From positions 2,914,001 through 2,978,000 of the forward strand of contig NZ_JACHDS010000001.1 in the NCBI RefSeq assembly GCF_014201195.1: 64,000 nucleotides of DNA, read 5' to 3'. The notes under the pieces are model-generated. The model searched no databases. It saw only the letters and a program-made list of their open reading frames with translations, and had not been told where the DNA came from. Of the stretch, positions 47,582 through 57,193 are shown piece by piece. The position numbers were made by a program, and so were the translations under genes. Position 1 is the first letter of the stretch; each line of letters starts with the position of its first letter. The DNA is from Nocardiopsis mwathae. GTDB lineage: Bacteria > Actinomycetota > Actinomycetes > Streptosporangiales > Streptosporangiaceae.

Positions 47582-47774
47582 CAATCTGGGTGGGGGACGC
47601 TCCGTGCCACCCGACGCACGAGACGGTGTGGCCCGTAGCACGGAGTGGTGGCCCCCGGGGAACGGCGCATGGCGCATGGCCATGATGCCGGGTTCCGCCG
47701 GACGGGCCGTGGCCGGTGAACCCGGATCCACCACCCACGCCAGCCACCTTCACGGCCGGGGAGCGACGAAGAAG

Positions 47775-48269
47775 ATGCCATCCGAATACGCGAAGTCCCT
47801 CGGCGCGCGACTGCGCGCCATCCGCACCCAGCAGGGGCTCTCCCTGCACGGGGTGGAAGAGAAGTCCCACGGGCGCTGGAAGGCCGTCGTGGTGGGCTCC
47901 TACGAGCGCGGCGACCGCGCCGTCACGGTGCAGAAGCTCGCCGAGCTCGCCGACTTCTACGGCGTGCCGATGTCGGAGCTGCTGCCCGGCGGTGCCGCGC
48001 CCACGCCGCTCGGCCCCACGCCCAAGCTCGTCATCGACCTGGAGCGCATGCAGCAGCTGCCCCAGGAGAAGGCCGGACCGCTCGCCCGCTACGTCGCCAC
48101 CATCCAGAGCCAGCGCGGCGACTACAACGGCCGCGTGCTCTCGATCCGCCAGGAGGACCTGCGGTCGCTGGCCGTCATCTACGACCGCTCGCCCAGCGAC
48201 CTCACCGAGGAACTCATCAACTGGGGCGTCCTGGACCCGGAAGCGCGCCGCGCGGTCGACGCCTTCTAG
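47775..48269 (+). CDS. bldD: Developmental regulator BldD
   Basis: Master repressor of sporulation genes during vegetative growth in filamentous actinobacteria; it dimerises on DNA through c-di-GMP. The 164-residue protein has an N-terminal XRE-type helix-turn-helix (SEYAKSLGARLRAIRTQQGL, SLHGVEEKSHGRWKAVVVGS, YERGDRAVTVQKLAELADFY). The C-terminal domain has IQSQRGDYNGRVLSIRQEDL, in which RGD and the following QEDLR region correspond to the c-di-GMP-binding motif, then VIYDRSPSDLTEELINWGVL. ATG 47775 matches the family start. It is divergent from pyrR as in Streptomyces. Confidence 0.97.
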   Translation: MPSEYAKSLGARLRAIRTQQGLSLHGVEEKSHGRWKAVVVGSYERGDRAVTVQKLAELADFYGVPMSELLPGGAAPTPLGPTPKLVIDLERMQQLPQEKAGPLARYVATIQSQRGDYNGRVLSIRQEDLRSLAVIYDRSPSDLTEELINWGVLDPEARRAVDAF

Positions 48270-48327
48270 CCGGCCCCAGGACCGGAGCGGTTCCTTCGTC
48301 AACGCCCCCCTGCCCCAGGGGCTCCCT

Positions 48328-48383
48328 GCATACGCACGGCGGCCGTGCACCTCACCGGAGGTGCACGGCCGCCGTGCGTATGC
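48328..48383. terminator. 26-bp perfect hairpin after bldD
   Basis: Arms 48328-48353 and 48358-48383 pair perfectly around the 4-base loop ACCG, starting about 60 bases after the bldD stop. It is the longest perfect stem in the intergenic regions here. No T-run. It is most simply a terminator, but the perfection is notable. Confidence 0.6.
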
Positions 48384-48419
48384 GGGGGGTCGGTCGGCGG
48401 GCACCCGCGCGCACGAGAG

Positions 48420-48463
48420 GAGCGGCCGGGCACAGGGGCTTCCCCTCCCCCGCCCGGCCGCTC
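48420..48463. terminator. Second hairpin downstream of bldD
   Basis: Perfect 12-bp arms GAGCGGCCGGGC (48420-48431) and GCCCGGCCGCTC (48452-48463). The 20-base loop contains its own AGGGG/CCCCT stem. It may back up the preceding terminator. Confidence 0.5.
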
Positions 48464-48531
48464 TCCCCGCGCCCGAGCGCCCGGGGGGAGGGCGGCCGGG
48501 CACGGGTCCCAGGAGGTACCCGGAGCACGCA

Positions 48532-48549
48532 TTCGAACAAAAGTTCGAA
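48532..48549. promoter_or_regulatory. LexA/SOS box
   Basis: TTCGAAC-AAAA-GTTCGAA is a perfect palindrome containing TCGAAC-N4-GTTCGA, the actinobacterial LexA consensus. TACGTT at 48556-48561 lies 18 bases after the first TTCGAA and could be a -10 box overlapped by the site. The next plus-strand gene is the GNAT protein at 48727. AT content is high against the surroundings. Confidence 0.65.
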
Positions 48550-48726
48550 CACACGTACGTTAACCCCACCGGGCGTCCGGCGTCAAGGCGTGGCGGTCGC
48601 GCCGAGGCCCAGGTCGCAACGGGGAGCGCCGCCCCGATCCGCGGCGCCCGCGGCCGGTTGCGGCCACCTCCGCGGCGGCCGCCGCACGGCAGGCCCCGCC
48701 GAGGCACCAGGGCGTAGGGTGGCGCT

Positions 48727-49335
48727 GTGCAGACCGACACCGAGCTGTGGGACCTGGCCGCTCCCGCCTTCGTCCACGCGCTGCCCGCGCTGATGGACAT
48801 CTACGCGGCCGCCATGGACCCGCCGCGGGACCAGCTCGCCGGGCGGCAGGTCATCATGGAGCAGCACTCCCGCCACCCCGGATTCCGGTCGGTCACCGCC
48901 GTCGAGGCCGGAGGGGACGCCGTCGGCTTCGCCTACGGGTTCCATGGCCGACGCGGCCAGTGGTGGCACGATGTGGTCACCCAGGCGCTGCGCGTCCGCG
49001 ACCCGGCCGCCGAACGGCGCTGGTTCCGCGACTCCTTCGAAATCGCCGAGGTCCACGTGCGCCCGGAGCGCCAGGGCCGGGGCATCGGTCGGCGGCTGCT
49101 CTACCGGCTGACGGCGGCGCGCACCGAGCGCACCGCCGTCCTGTCGACCCATGCCGGCGCCACCGTGGCCCGCGGCCTCTACACGTCCTGCGGCTTCGTC
49201 GACGTGCTGTCGGACTTCCGCTTCCCCGGAAGCCCGCAGCAGCCCTTCGCCATCATGGCCGCGCGGCTCCCCCTGCGGGTACCCGGTTCGGCGCGATTTC
49301 GCGGTAGATCTCGCGTGTGGCGGTGGACTGGTTGA
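48727..49335 (+). CDS. GNAT-family N-acetyltransferase
   Basis: A 202-residue acetyl-CoA-dependent acyltransferase. It shows [20 protein letters not shown], the acetyl-CoA loop [20 protein letters not shown] (V-x-x-x-x-R/Q-x-x-G-x-G/A) and the late [22 protein letters not shown] 48727 begins just before the fold. The substrate cannot be told. The gene lies 180 bases after the SOS-type palindrome, so it may be damage-inducible. Its last 83 bases overlap the 3' end of metF on the other strand. Confidence 0.85.
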   Translation: MQTDTELWDLAAPAFVHALPALMDIYAAAMDPPRDQLAGRQVIMEQHSRHPGFRSVTAVEAGGDAVGFAYGFHGRRGQWWHDVVTQALRVRDPAAERRWFRDSFEIAEVHVRPERQGRGIGRRLLYRLTAARTERTAVLSTHAGATVARGLYTSCGFVDVLSDFRFPGSPQQPFAIMAARLPLRVPGSARFRGRSRVWRWTG

Positions 49336-50206
49336 AGGTGATGAAGTGGATGCCCGGGGCGCCCTCGTCCAGCAGGCGCTCGCACAGCCGCTGGGCCTGC
49401 TCGATGCCGAGGCGGCGCACGGCCTCCTTGTCGCCGCCCACCTTCTCGAACTCCGCGGCCAGGGCTCGCGGGAACGGCGCGCCCGACAGCTGCTCGGAGC
49501 GCTCGATCGTGGCGAGCTTCACCACCGGCATGATCTCCGGGATGATCGGCACCTCGCAGCCCTTGGCCGCGACCCGGTCGCGCAGCCGCAGGTAGTCGTC
49601 CGCCTCGAAGAACATCTGGGTGATCGCGTAGTCGGCGCCCGCCCGGCACTTGCGGACGAAGTACTTCACGTCGGACTCGATGTCGGGCGAGCGCGGGTGC
49701 TTGTAGGGGAACGCCGCCACGCCCACGCAGAAGTCGCCGGTCTCCTTGAGCAGCCGGACCAGCTCGTCGGCGTAGTTCAGCCCCTCGGGGTGCCTGACCC
49801 ACTCTCCCAGCGGGTCGCCGGGCGGGTCCCCGCGCAGTGCGAGCATGTTGCTCACGCCGGCGTCGGCGAACCGGCCGATGAGGTGGCGCAGTTCGCGCAC
49901 CGAGTGGTCGACGGCGGTCATGTGCGCGACCGGGAGGAGTGTGGTGTCGGTCGCCATGCGTTCGGTGATCTCGACCGTGCGGTCCCGGGTGCCGCCGCCG
50001 GCGCCGTAGGTCACGGATACGAACGAGGGGGCCAGTGCCTCGATCTCGCGGATGACCCGCCAGAGTTTCCGCTGGCCCTCGGGGGTCTTGGGGGGAAAGA
50101 ACTCGAACGAGAAGGTCGGTTCGCCGGCGTTGAGCAGGTCGCGGATGTGGCGCGGCCGCGGGGCAGGGCGCGGCGCCGCACCGGAGCGTGTCACTGTGCC
50201 AAGCAT
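49253..50206 (-). CDS. metF: Methylenetetrahydrofolate reductase
   Basis: Reduces methylene-THF to methyl-THF for methionine synthesis with FAD. The barrel shows [113 protein letters not shown] and [20 protein letters not shown]. Length is 317 residues from ATG 50206, which has GGTGGA 4 bases upstream; ATG 50218 would add four residues. The next plus-strand gene, polyprenyl synthase, is divergent. Confidence 0.95.
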   Translation of the reverse strand: MLGTVTRSGAAPRPAPRPRHIRDLLNAGEPTFSFEFFPPKTPEGQRKLWRVIREIEALAPSFVSVTYGAGGGTRDRTVEITERMATDTTLLPVAHMTAVDHSVRELRHLIGRFADAGVSNMLALRGDPPGDPLGEWVRHPEGLNYADELVRLLKETGDFCVGVAAFPYKHPRSPDIESDVKYFVRKCRAGADYAITQMFFEADDYLRLRDRVAAKGCEVPIIPEIMPVVKLATIERSEQLSGAPFPRALAAEFEKVGGDKEAVRRLGIEQAQRLCERLLDEGAPGIHFITFNQSTATREIYREIAPNRVPAGGAARP

Positions 50207-50312
50207 GTGATCCACCATAGGCCACTCGCCCGGTCGGGAATGGGCCGGGACGGGCGGCACCCGCGCCCCGGCCGGTGGAGGGACCGCCGCGAACAGCGGA
50301 TAACCTGCCCTC

Positions 50313-51383
50313 ATGACCTCCACACCATCATCTCCCGTCGATTTCGTGCGTGCGGCCGTGGATTCCGAGATCGCCGAATTCACCGAGCGCCGCCGCGCCC
50401 AGCTGCTGGAGATCGGCCCGGAGCTCAAGCCCGTGATGGAGGCGCTGGAGGCCATGCTGGCGGGCGGCAAGCGGCTGCGTCCGGCCTTCTGCTACTGGGG
50501 GTGGCGCGGCGCCGGGGGCGGCGACATCCCGGAGATCTACCCGGCCGCGGCCTCACTGGAGTTCCTCCAGGCGTGTGCCCTCATCCACGACGACGTCATC
50601 GACAACAGCGACACCCGCCGCGGTCTGCCGGCCACGCACAAGCGCCTGGAGGAGCTGCACGGCCGCTCGGGCTGGAGCGGCTCGGCCGCCGGGTTCGGGC
50701 AGGGCTCCGCGATCCTCATCGGCGACCTGTGCCTGGCCTGGAGCGACGAGATGTACCAGGGCAGCGGGCTTCCCCTGGAGGCGCTGCGGGCGGGCCGGGA
50801 GCCGTTCGACGCGATGCGCACCGAGGTGATGGCCGGGCAGTACCTCGACATGCTGGAGCAGGTGCGCGGTTCGGAGAGTGTCGAGGCGTCGCTGCGCGTC
50901 ATGCACTACAAAGCGGCCAAGTACACCATCGAGCGCCCGTTGCACATCGGTGCCGCCCTGGCCGGCCGCTACCCGGAGCTCGCCGGCGTCTACAGCGCCT
51001 ACGGGACCGCGCTGGGCGTCGCCTTCCAGCTCCGCGACGACCTCCTGGGCGTCTTCGGCGACCCGGAGGAGACCGGCAAGCCCGCGGGCGACGACCTCAG
51101 AGAGGGCAAGCGCACCCTGCTGGTCGCCGAGACGCTGGAGCGCGCCGCGGCGGACGACGCCGCCGAGTTCCGCCGCCACCTGGGCGACCCGGACCTCACG
51201 CCGGAGACCGTGGATCGGATGCGCGCCCTGGCCACCGGCTGCGGCGCGCTGGAAGCGTGCGAGCGGCGCATCGACGGCTACGTCGCGCAGGCCACCCGCG
51301 CGCTGGAGAGCCCGCTGATCGCCGACGAGGCCCGCTCCGCCCTGGCCGACCTGATCGTGGCCGCCACGGCGCGCAAGCACTGA
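50313..51383 (+). CDS. Polyprenyl (geranylgeranyl-type) diphosphate synthase
   Basis: A trans-prenyltransferase that elongates allylic diphosphates with isopentenyl diphosphate, feeding menaquinone, carotenoid or other terpenoid pathways. The 356-residue protein shows [16 protein letters not shown], the first aspartate-rich motif in [35 protein letters not shown], and a second motif [20 protein letters not shown] followed by DLREGKRT. The DDLLG form of the second motif is common in actinobacterial IdsA-type enzymes. Chain length cannot be fixed from sequence. ATG 50313 is the family start. Confidence 0.92.
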   Translation: MTSTPSSPVDFVRAAVDSEIAEFTERRRAQLLEIGPELKPVMEALEAMLAGGKRLRPAFCYWGWRGAGGGDIPEIYPAAASLEFLQACALIHDDVIDNSDTRRGLPATHKRLEELHGRSGWSGSAAGFGQGSAILIGDLCLAWSDEMYQGSGLPLEALRAGREPFDAMRTEVMAGQYLDMLEQVRGSESVEASLRVMHYKAAKYTIERPLHIGAALAGRYPELAGVYSAYGTALGVAFQLRDDLLGVFGDPEETGKPAGDDLREGKRTLLVAETLERAAADDAAEFRRHLGDPDLTPETVDRMRALATGCGALEACERRIDGYVAQATRALESPLIADEARSALADLIVAATARKH

Positions 51384-51701
51384 CCCACGGGCCCCGCCCC
51401 GCCCGCCGGGGGCGCCGCGCCCGTGCGCGGGCCGTCACCGGACGGCTACACGTACGCACCGTGCGGGGCGTGCCTCCCCACCAGAGGAGGAGACCGGTTC
51501 CTCCCCCTGGCGGATCGACGCGGGACGCTCGGCCTGTTTGAGTCGGAGACGGACCCGGACCGCGGCCCGGGAGGGCCCGGCGGGCGGTGTCCGCGGGTGA
51601 GGTGAGGACGGCACCTCATCCGCGGACGCCGCCCCTCGCACGGTCGAGTCCGGCGCGCCGTTACCCGCGCCGGAAGGGGCATCAGGTGAGAATAGGGAGC
51701 C
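51384..51701. other. Intergenic region after the polyprenyl synthase gene
   Basis: About 318 bases with no supported gene. It holds the long hairpin at 51582-51634. Short frames in both directions are Arg/Pro-rich and lack ribosome sites. Confidence 0.5.
51582..51634. terminator. Long hairpin with G-T wobbles
   Basis: 23-base arms 51582-51604 and 51612-51634 pair fully if two G-U wobbles are allowed in RNA, with a 7-base loop. It lies about 200 bases after the polyprenyl synthase stop and 68 before the next gene, so it is probably a terminator. Confidence 0.55.
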
Positions 51702-52586
51702 ATGGGTGACGATCAGGCAATAACGCACACCATCGGCATCACCGGTGCGACCGGGGGAATCGGCGGCCGCGTCGCCGCGCGACTGGCCCGGCGCGGCATC
51801 GCCCAGCGGCTCATCGTCCGCGACCTCAACCGGGCACCGGAGTTCCCCGGTGCCAGCGCCGCGATGGCGTCCTACGAGGACACGACCGCCTTCGAGCGCG
51901 CGGCCAAGGGGGCCGACACGCTGTTCCTGGTCTCGGCCACGGAGTCCGCCGACCGGGTGGACCGGCACATCAGCGCGGTGGACGCCGCCGTCGCGGCGGG
52001 GGTGAAGCGCATCGTCTACCTGTCGTTCCTGTCGGCGGCTCCGGCCGCGACGTTCAGCTACGCCCGCGACCACTTCTACACCGAGGCGCATATCCGCTCC
52101 ACGGGCGTGGCGCACACCTTCCTGCGGCCCGGCTTCTACCTGGACCTGCTGCCGTACTGGGCCGATGACGCAGGGGTGATCCGCGGGCCGGCCGGGCAGG
52201 GCCGGGTCGCCTGGGTCTCCCGCGACGACGTCGCCGACGCGGCCGTCGCCGTCCTCACCGAGGGGGCGGAGCACGACGGCGCGACCTACGACGTCACCGG
52301 CCCCGAGGCGATGACGATGGGCGAGACCGTGGAGCGGCTGTCGGCGCTGACCGGCAAGACCATCCGCTACGTCCCCGAGACCTGGGAGGAGGCCCTGGCC
52401 TCGCGCCGCCCCACCGGCGCCCCGGAGTGGCAGATCGAGGGGTGGGCCAGCTCGTATGCCGCGATCGCCAGCGGCGAGATGGACGTCGTCTCCCCGGCCG
52501 TGGTCCGCCTGACCGGCCACCCCGCCCAGACCCTCGAACGCTTCCTCCGCACCCACCCGAGCGCGCTCAGCCACGTCTACACCTGA
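51702..52586 (+). CDS. NmrA-like NAD(P)-binding oxidoreductase (SDR)
   Basis: A 294-residue atypical short-chain dehydrogenase. The Rossmann motif is THTIGITGATGGIGGRVAAR (GxTGxxG). LIVRDLNRAPEFPGAS gives the NADP-preferring arginine region. GVKRIVYLSFLSAAPAATFS, HTFLRPGFYLDLLPYWADD, VSRDDVADAAVAVLTEGAEH and YDVTGPEAMTMGETVERLSA match NmrA/QOR2-like proteins. It lacks the classical YxxxK dyad, so it may be a quinone oxidoreductase or a redox sensor. ATG 51702 is the natural start. Confidence 0.85.
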   Translation: MGDDQAITHTIGITGATGGIGGRVAARLARRGIAQRLIVRDLNRAPEFPGASAAMASYEDTTAFERAAKGADTLFLVSATESADRVDRHISAVDAAVAAGVKRIVYLSFLSAAPAATFSYARDHFYTEAHIRSTGVAHTFLRPGFYLDLLPYWADDAGVIRGPAGQGRVAWVSRDDVADAAVAVLTEGAEHDGATYDVTGPEAMTMGETVERLSALTGKTIRYVPETWEEALASRRPTGAPEWQIEGWASSYAAIASGEMDVVSPAVVRLTGHPAQTLERFLRTHPSALSHVYT

Positions 52587-52696
52587 GTGCAGCCCCTGGA
52601 CGGCGCTCGATCGCGTTGCCGCTTCGACGGAACCGGTCGCCTTTCGACCACCCTACGACGACGTCGGGAAGAAGCCGAGCCTTCCAGGAAGGCACG

Positions 52697-52942
52697 ATGG
52701 AACCCGCACGCGAATACGACACGGACACCGATGACGATGTGCGTCTCTCAGATCCGCTGCGCGCCATGGAGGGAGATCGAGAATTCGTTCCTTCGCAGTC
52801 ACGGAGCTCCGGTCGCCGAAGTCGTCCCCTTGACACGATCGGTACGGCGCCCCGCACCCGGACTCCGGGCAGGCAAGATCACCATCGCCGGAGACTTCGA
52901 TGAACCGGACGAGGAAACCCTCGCCGCTTTTCGCGGGGAGCG
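52697..52942 (+). pseudogene. Antitoxin remnant (Phd/VapB type), frameshifted
   Basis: In one frame LRAMEGDREFVPSQS resembles the middle of a Phd-type antitoxin. The sequence then continues in another frame as HGAPVAEVVPLTRSVR, followed by LRAGKITIAGDFDEPDEETL and AAFRGE, the standard antitoxin C-terminus. No single frame carries the whole protein and no stop is found at the usual place. It directly precedes a broken PIN toxin, so this is a decayed toxin-antitoxin operon. Confidence 0.75.
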
Positions 52943-53318
52943 GCCGTCAGGCTTCTGCTCGACACGCACATCCTGCCTGGTGGCCGGAGGACAGCCCAAA
53001 GCTCCCAGCTGTGGCATGCGAACGGGTTCTCAGCACCGAGGAGGTGTACGTCAGCGCCGTGACAGCATGGGAAATCTCCATCAAGTCGGCGCTGGGGAAG
53101 CTCGTGGTCCCCGAAGATCTCGACGCCGCCCTGCGGTACCGCGGATTCATCGAACTTCCGATGAGTATCGACCACGCCATGCGTGTCGGCGCGTCGCCTC
53201 GATATCACTCGGACCCGTGCGATCGCGCACTGATCGCCCGAGCTCAGGCAGAAGCACTCCCACTCGTAGCCGTCATACCGAAATCCAGAAGTACGACGTC
53301 GAGGTCCTCAGCGGGTGA
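52943..53318 (+). pseudogene. PIN-domain toxin remnant, multiple frameshifts
   Basis: The PIN start VRLLLDTHIL lies in one frame, with GTC where a GTG start is expected. The body WWPEDSPKLP, STEEVYVSAVTAWEISIKSA, LGKLVVPEDLDAALRYRGFI, ELPMSIDHAMRV and SDPCDRALIARAQAEALPLV lies in a second frame. The end [15 protein letters not shown]-stop is in a third. Most catalytic acids are still readable (Asp of LDTH, Glu of WEIS, Asp of CDRA), so decay looks recent. It cannot make a full toxin. Confidence 0.85.
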
Positions 53319-53337
53319 TCCCGGACGTACCGCCAGC

Positions 53338-53988
53338 TCACGCCGTTACGGCCAGCCTCCGCTTGAGCTCCGCTGCCGCGGCGTGCGGGTCGGGGGCCCC
53401 TGTGATGGCGCGGACGACGACGACGCGGGTGGCGCCCGCCGCGAGGACCTGGTCGAGGTTGTCGAGGTCGATGCCGCCGATGGCGAACCAGGGGCGCTCG
53501 GTGCGCAGAGCGGCGGCTTCGGTGACCAGGGGCAGTCCGGCGGCCGGGCGGCCGGGCTTGGTGGGGGTCGCCCAGGTGGGGCCGACGCAGAAGTAGTCGA
53601 CGCCCTCCTCGGCGGCAGAGGCGGCGGCCGTCCGGGCGTCGTTGTTGGATCGGCCGATCAGCGGGCCGTCGCCGAGGATCGCGCGGGCATGGGGCACCGG
53701 CAGGTCGCTTTGGCCCAGGTGCAGGACGTCGGCGCGGGCGGCGTGGGCGATGTCGGCGCGGTCGTTGACGGCCAGCAGCGCGCCGTGGCGCTCGCAGGCC
53801 TCGCGCATCACCTCCAGTGCGGCCAGTTCGTCGCGGACCGCCAGCTCCTTGTCGCGCAGCTGGACGATGTCGACGCCTCCGGACAGCGCCGCGTCGAGGA
53901 ACGCGGCGAGGTCGCCCTGCTCGGTGCGGGCGTCGGTGCACAGGTACAGGCGGGCCGTGGACAGTCGTTCGCGCAGGCTCTCACTCAC
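53338..53988 (-). CDS. thiE: Thiamine-phosphate synthase
   Basis: Joins the pyrimidine (HMP-PP) and thiazole phosphates to thiamine phosphate. The 216-residue barrel shows [93 protein letters not shown] and [23 protein letters not shown] 53988 is the start. It stands apart from thiO-thiS-thiG, on the opposite strand from them. Confidence 0.96.
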   Translation of the reverse strand: MSESLRERLSTARLYLCTDARTEQGDLAAFLDAALSGGVDIVQLRDKELAVRDELAALEVMREACERHGALLAVNDRADIAHAARADVLHLGQSDLPVPHARAILGDGPLIGRSNNDARTAAASAAEEGVDYFCVGPTWATPTKPGRPAAGLPLVTEAAALRTERPWFAIGGIDLDNLDQVLAAGATRVVVVRAITGAPDPHAAAAELKRRLAVTA

Positions 53989-54161
53989 CCGGTCAGGGTA
54001 GTGCGCCCCACGGGGCGGCCGGGCGGCGGGGCGGGGGAACCGCGCGGCCGTGCCGATGGGCGCGGCCGGGCGTTCCGGCCGCGCCCGGGGTCGATCGCGC
54101 GGGACTGCGGTTGTCGCACCGGAAGGTCGGGCCGGGGATCACCGCCCCGGGGGCCGCCCGG

Positions 54162-54521
54162 CTAGAGGGCCATCGCCTGGGCGCGGCGGCGCACCTCGGT
54201 GCCGCGGTTGGCGGCCAGGGCCTCGATGGGCGCCCCGGGGAGCGTGTCATCCGGGGTGAACATCCAGTGCAGCGCCTCGTCGTCGGTGAAACCGGCGTCG
54301 GCGAGCAGGGTGAGTGTCCCGGGCAGGCCCTTGACGATGTCACCGCCTGCGATGAACGCGGCGGGGATCGAGACCTCCCCGCCCTTGCGGATGCCCAGCA
54401 GCTTGTGGTCGCCGATGAACTGCTTGACGCGGTTCGGGCTGACGCCCAGCGCCTGCGCGGCTTCCTTCAGGGTCATCCATTCGCCGACGAGGGCTTCGAT
54501 GTCGTGGTCGTTCTGTGTCAC
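54162..54521 (-). CDS. Rv2175c-family DNA-binding protein
   Basis: A 119-residue winged-helix DNA-binding protein. In Mycobacterium tuberculosis Rv2175c is phosphorylated by a Ser/Thr kinase and binds DNA. The helix-turn-helix EWMTLKEAAQALGVSPNRVK is followed by QFIGDHKLLGIRKGGEVSIP, AAFIAGGDIVKGLPGTLTLL, ADAGFTDDEALHWMF and EALAANRGTEVRRRAQAMAL, the complete family pattern. GTG 54521 has GGGAG 9 bases upstream. It is divergent from the thiO leader; a PASTA kinase is encoded 2.7 kb away. Confidence 0.9.
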   Translation of the reverse strand: MTQNDHDIEALVGEWMTLKEAAQALGVSPNRVKQFIGDHKLLGIRKGGEVSIPAAFIAGGDIVKGLPGTLTLLADAGFTDDEALHWMFTPDDTLPGAPIEALAANRGTEVRRRAQAMAL

Positions 54522-54632
54522 GCAGCCAATCTCCCACAGTTTCGCCGCACGCAAACCCGGCCGTCGGCGCTGATCGCTCCTGGCGTACCCGCAGCGGACG
54601 CCCACCCCTCGGCCGGTCCGCGCACGACGCCC

Positions 54633-54638
54633 TAAGAT
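54633..54638 (+). promoter_or_regulatory. -10 box of the thiO leader
   Basis: TAAGAT lies 24 bases before the TPP aptamer and about 120 bases before thiO. No convincing -35. Start inferred near 54645. Confidence 0.4.
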
Positions 54639-54661
54639 GGGCGGGAAAGACGTGAAGATCC

Positions 54662-54751
54662 CCGCGGGAGCCGGGTGGGACCCGGCTGAGAGGGAGGCTG
54701 TGAGCCTCCGACCGCATGAACCTGATCCGGGTCATACCGGCGAAGGGAGTG
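54662..54751 (+). promoter_or_regulatory. TPP riboswitch (THI element)
   Basis: Canonical order of blocks: GCGGGAGCCGGGTGGGACCC, GGCTGAGAGGGAGGCTGTGA (the CTGAGA thi-box core), GACCGCATGAACCTGATCCG (ACCTGATC), then GGGTCATACCGGCGAAGGGA. The 3' GAAGGGAG is also the ribosome site of thiO, so ligand binding would hide it directly. It controls thiO-thiS-thiG. Confidence 0.96.
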
Positions 54752-54757
54752 GATGGC

Positions 54758-55909
54758 ATGACCGTGCCCGACGACCCCCTGCCCGCCTCCGACGTCCTCG
54801 TCGTGGGTGACGGCCTGATCGGACTGGTCACCGCGTGGCGCGCGGCCCGGCGCGGCCTGCTGACGACCGTGGTGGGGCGGCACTGCCCGTGCGCCGCCTC
54901 CGGTGTCGCCGCGGGCATGCTGACCCCGGCCACCGAGGCCATGTTCGGCGAGGAGCCGCTGATGCGGTTCGGCGCCCTGTCCCGCGACCGCTACCCGGGC
55001 TTCGTCGCCGAGCTGGAGGACGAGAGCGGGGTGCCGACGGGCTACCGGTCGGCGGGCACCCTGCAGATCGCGTTCGACACCGACGACCTGTCCAAGCTGA
55101 CCGAACTCGGCGAACTGCAGACCCGGCTGGGGCTGAAGGCCGAGCGGCTGACCGCTCGCGAGTGCCGCCGGCTGGAACCGATGCTCGCGCCCGCGGTGCG
55201 CGGCGGTATCCACGCGCCCGACGACCGCTCCGTCGACCCCCGCGCGCTGCTGGCGGCGCTGCGCACGGCCTCCGAGCGGCGCGGCGTCCGCATGGTCGAC
55301 GACCGGGTCACCGACGTTGTGGTGTCCGCCGACCGCGCCCGCGGCGTCCGGCTGCGCTCGGGCGGCGAGCTCGCCGCCGACCAGGTGGTGCTGGCCGCCG
55401 GGACACGCACACCCGGAATCGGCGGCCTGCCCGAGGGCGTGGTCCCGCCCGTGCGCCCGGTCAAGGGCCAGCTGCTGCGGCTGCGGATGCCCCGGGGCGA
55501 GCCGCCCATCGTCACCCGCACCGTGCGGGGCCTGGTCAAGGGGTCGCCCGTTTACCTGGTGCCGCGCGCGGGCGGGGAGATCGTGCTGGGTGCCACACAG
55601 GAGGAGATGGGCGACGACACCCGGCTCACCGCGGGCGGGGTGTGGGAGCTGCTGCGCGACGGCCACGAGCTGGTGCCGGGCATCAGCGAGCTGGAGATCG
55701 CCGAGACCTGCGTCGGGCTGCGCCCGGCCTCCCCCGACAACGAGCCGCTGCTCGGCCCGACCCGCCTGCCCGGGCTGCACCTGGCCGCCGGGCACCACCG
55801 GCACGGTGTACTGCTCGCCCCCGCCACCGGCGACGCCATGGCGGAGGCCCTGGCCACCGGTGAGCTGCCGGACTACGCCCGCCGCTTCGCCGCGACGCGG
55901 CTGTCCTGA
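54758..55909 (+). CDS. thiO: Glycine oxidase ThiO
   Basis: FAD enzyme that oxidises glycine to iminoglycine for thiazole synthesis in aerobes. The 383-residue protein shows the FAD-binding SDVLVVGDGLIGLVTAWRAA, CAASGVAAGMLTPATEAMFG, GGIHAPDDRSVDPRALLAAL, VVLAAGTRTPGIG, KGQLLRLRMP, GSPVYLVPRAGGEIVLGATQ and GLRPASPDNEPLLGPTRLPG with HHRHGVLLAP. ATG 54758 is the start after the riboswitch; an ATG inside the aptamer (54716) is not used. It is first of three thi genes. Confidence 0.95.
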   Translation: MTVPDDPLPASDVLVVGDGLIGLVTAWRAARRGLLTTVVGRHCPCAASGVAAGMLTPATEAMFGEEPLMRFGALSRDRYPGFVAELEDESGVPTGYRSAGTLQIAFDTDDLSKLTELGELQTRLGLKAERLTARECRRLEPMLAPAVRGGIHAPDDRSVDPRALLAALRTASERRGVRMVDDRVTDVVVSADRARGVRLRSGGELAADQVVLAAGTRTPGIGGLPEGVVPPVRPVKGQLLRLRMPRGEPPIVTRTVRGLVKGSPVYLVPRAGGEIVLGATQEEMGDDTRLTAGGVWELLRDGHELVPGISELEIAETCVGLRPASPDNEPLLGPTRLPGLHLAAGHHRHGVLLAPATGDAMAEALATGELPDYARRFAATRLS

Positions 55910-55969
55910 GCGCGTGGTCCCGGGCATCCGCCCGCAGACGTCGAAATCTTTGCGATAGGGAGTTCAACC

Positions 55970-56170
55970 GTGAAGGTGATCATCAACGGCGAGCCCCGCG
56001 ACCTGGCTCCGCGCAGTACGGTCGCCGACGCCGTCCGCACCCTGACCGAGGCGCGCGAGGGAATCGCCGTGGCGGTCAACGACGAGGTCGTTCCCAAGGC
56101 GACCTGGGCGACGACCGTCGTGAGCGAGAACGACCGCGTGGACGTACTCACGGCTGTGCAGGGAGGCTGA
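55970..56170 (+). CDS. thiS: Sulfur-carrier protein ThiS
   Basis: A 66-residue ubiquitin-fold protein that carries thiocarboxylate sulfur to the thiazole synthase. It begins MKVIINGEPRDLAPRSTVAD and ends DVLTAVQGG with the essential Gly-Gly terminus. GTG 55970 has AGGGAG 7 bases upstream. It lies 60 bases after thiO and 3 bases before thiG. No adenylating ThiF gene is adjacent. Confidence 0.96.
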   Translation: MKVIINGEPRDLAPRSTVADAVRTLTEAREGIAVAVNDEVVPKATWATTVVSENDRVDVLTAVQGG

Positions 56171-57010
<840 letters not shown>

Positions 57011-57180
57011 CCGGGGCCTCACCGGCGCCTACGTCCGCATCTCCCGTTCCGGTCCGCCCCGTGGCCGCCCCCGGGCGGGCCGGATCGTGGTGTCGCATTG
57101 GCCCCGATTCCCGCCCCCATGGGCTATTACGATGTCACGACGCTCTTCACAAGCGTCGCCTGCCCCGCCCGGATCACCCG

Positions 57181-57186
57181 TAAACT
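57181..57186 (+). promoter_or_regulatory. -10 box of a leaderless kinase transcript
   Basis: TAAACT ends 7 bases before the GTG at 57194, the classic spacing for a leaderless actinobacterial message. The gene has no ribosome site nearby. The -35 is unclear. Confidence 0.5.
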
Positions 57187-57193
57187 CACCTTC

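Noticed and set aside
48352-48552. Minus-strand small frame starting inside the SOS box
   Set aside because: No ribosome site; the translation is Arg/Pro-rich and overlaps the two hairpins after bldD.
52900-54165. Plus-strand frame of 421 codons through the toxin remnant and thiE
   Set aside because: It joins part of the broken PIN toxin to the antisense of thiE. The second half is a shadow of a well-conserved enzyme.
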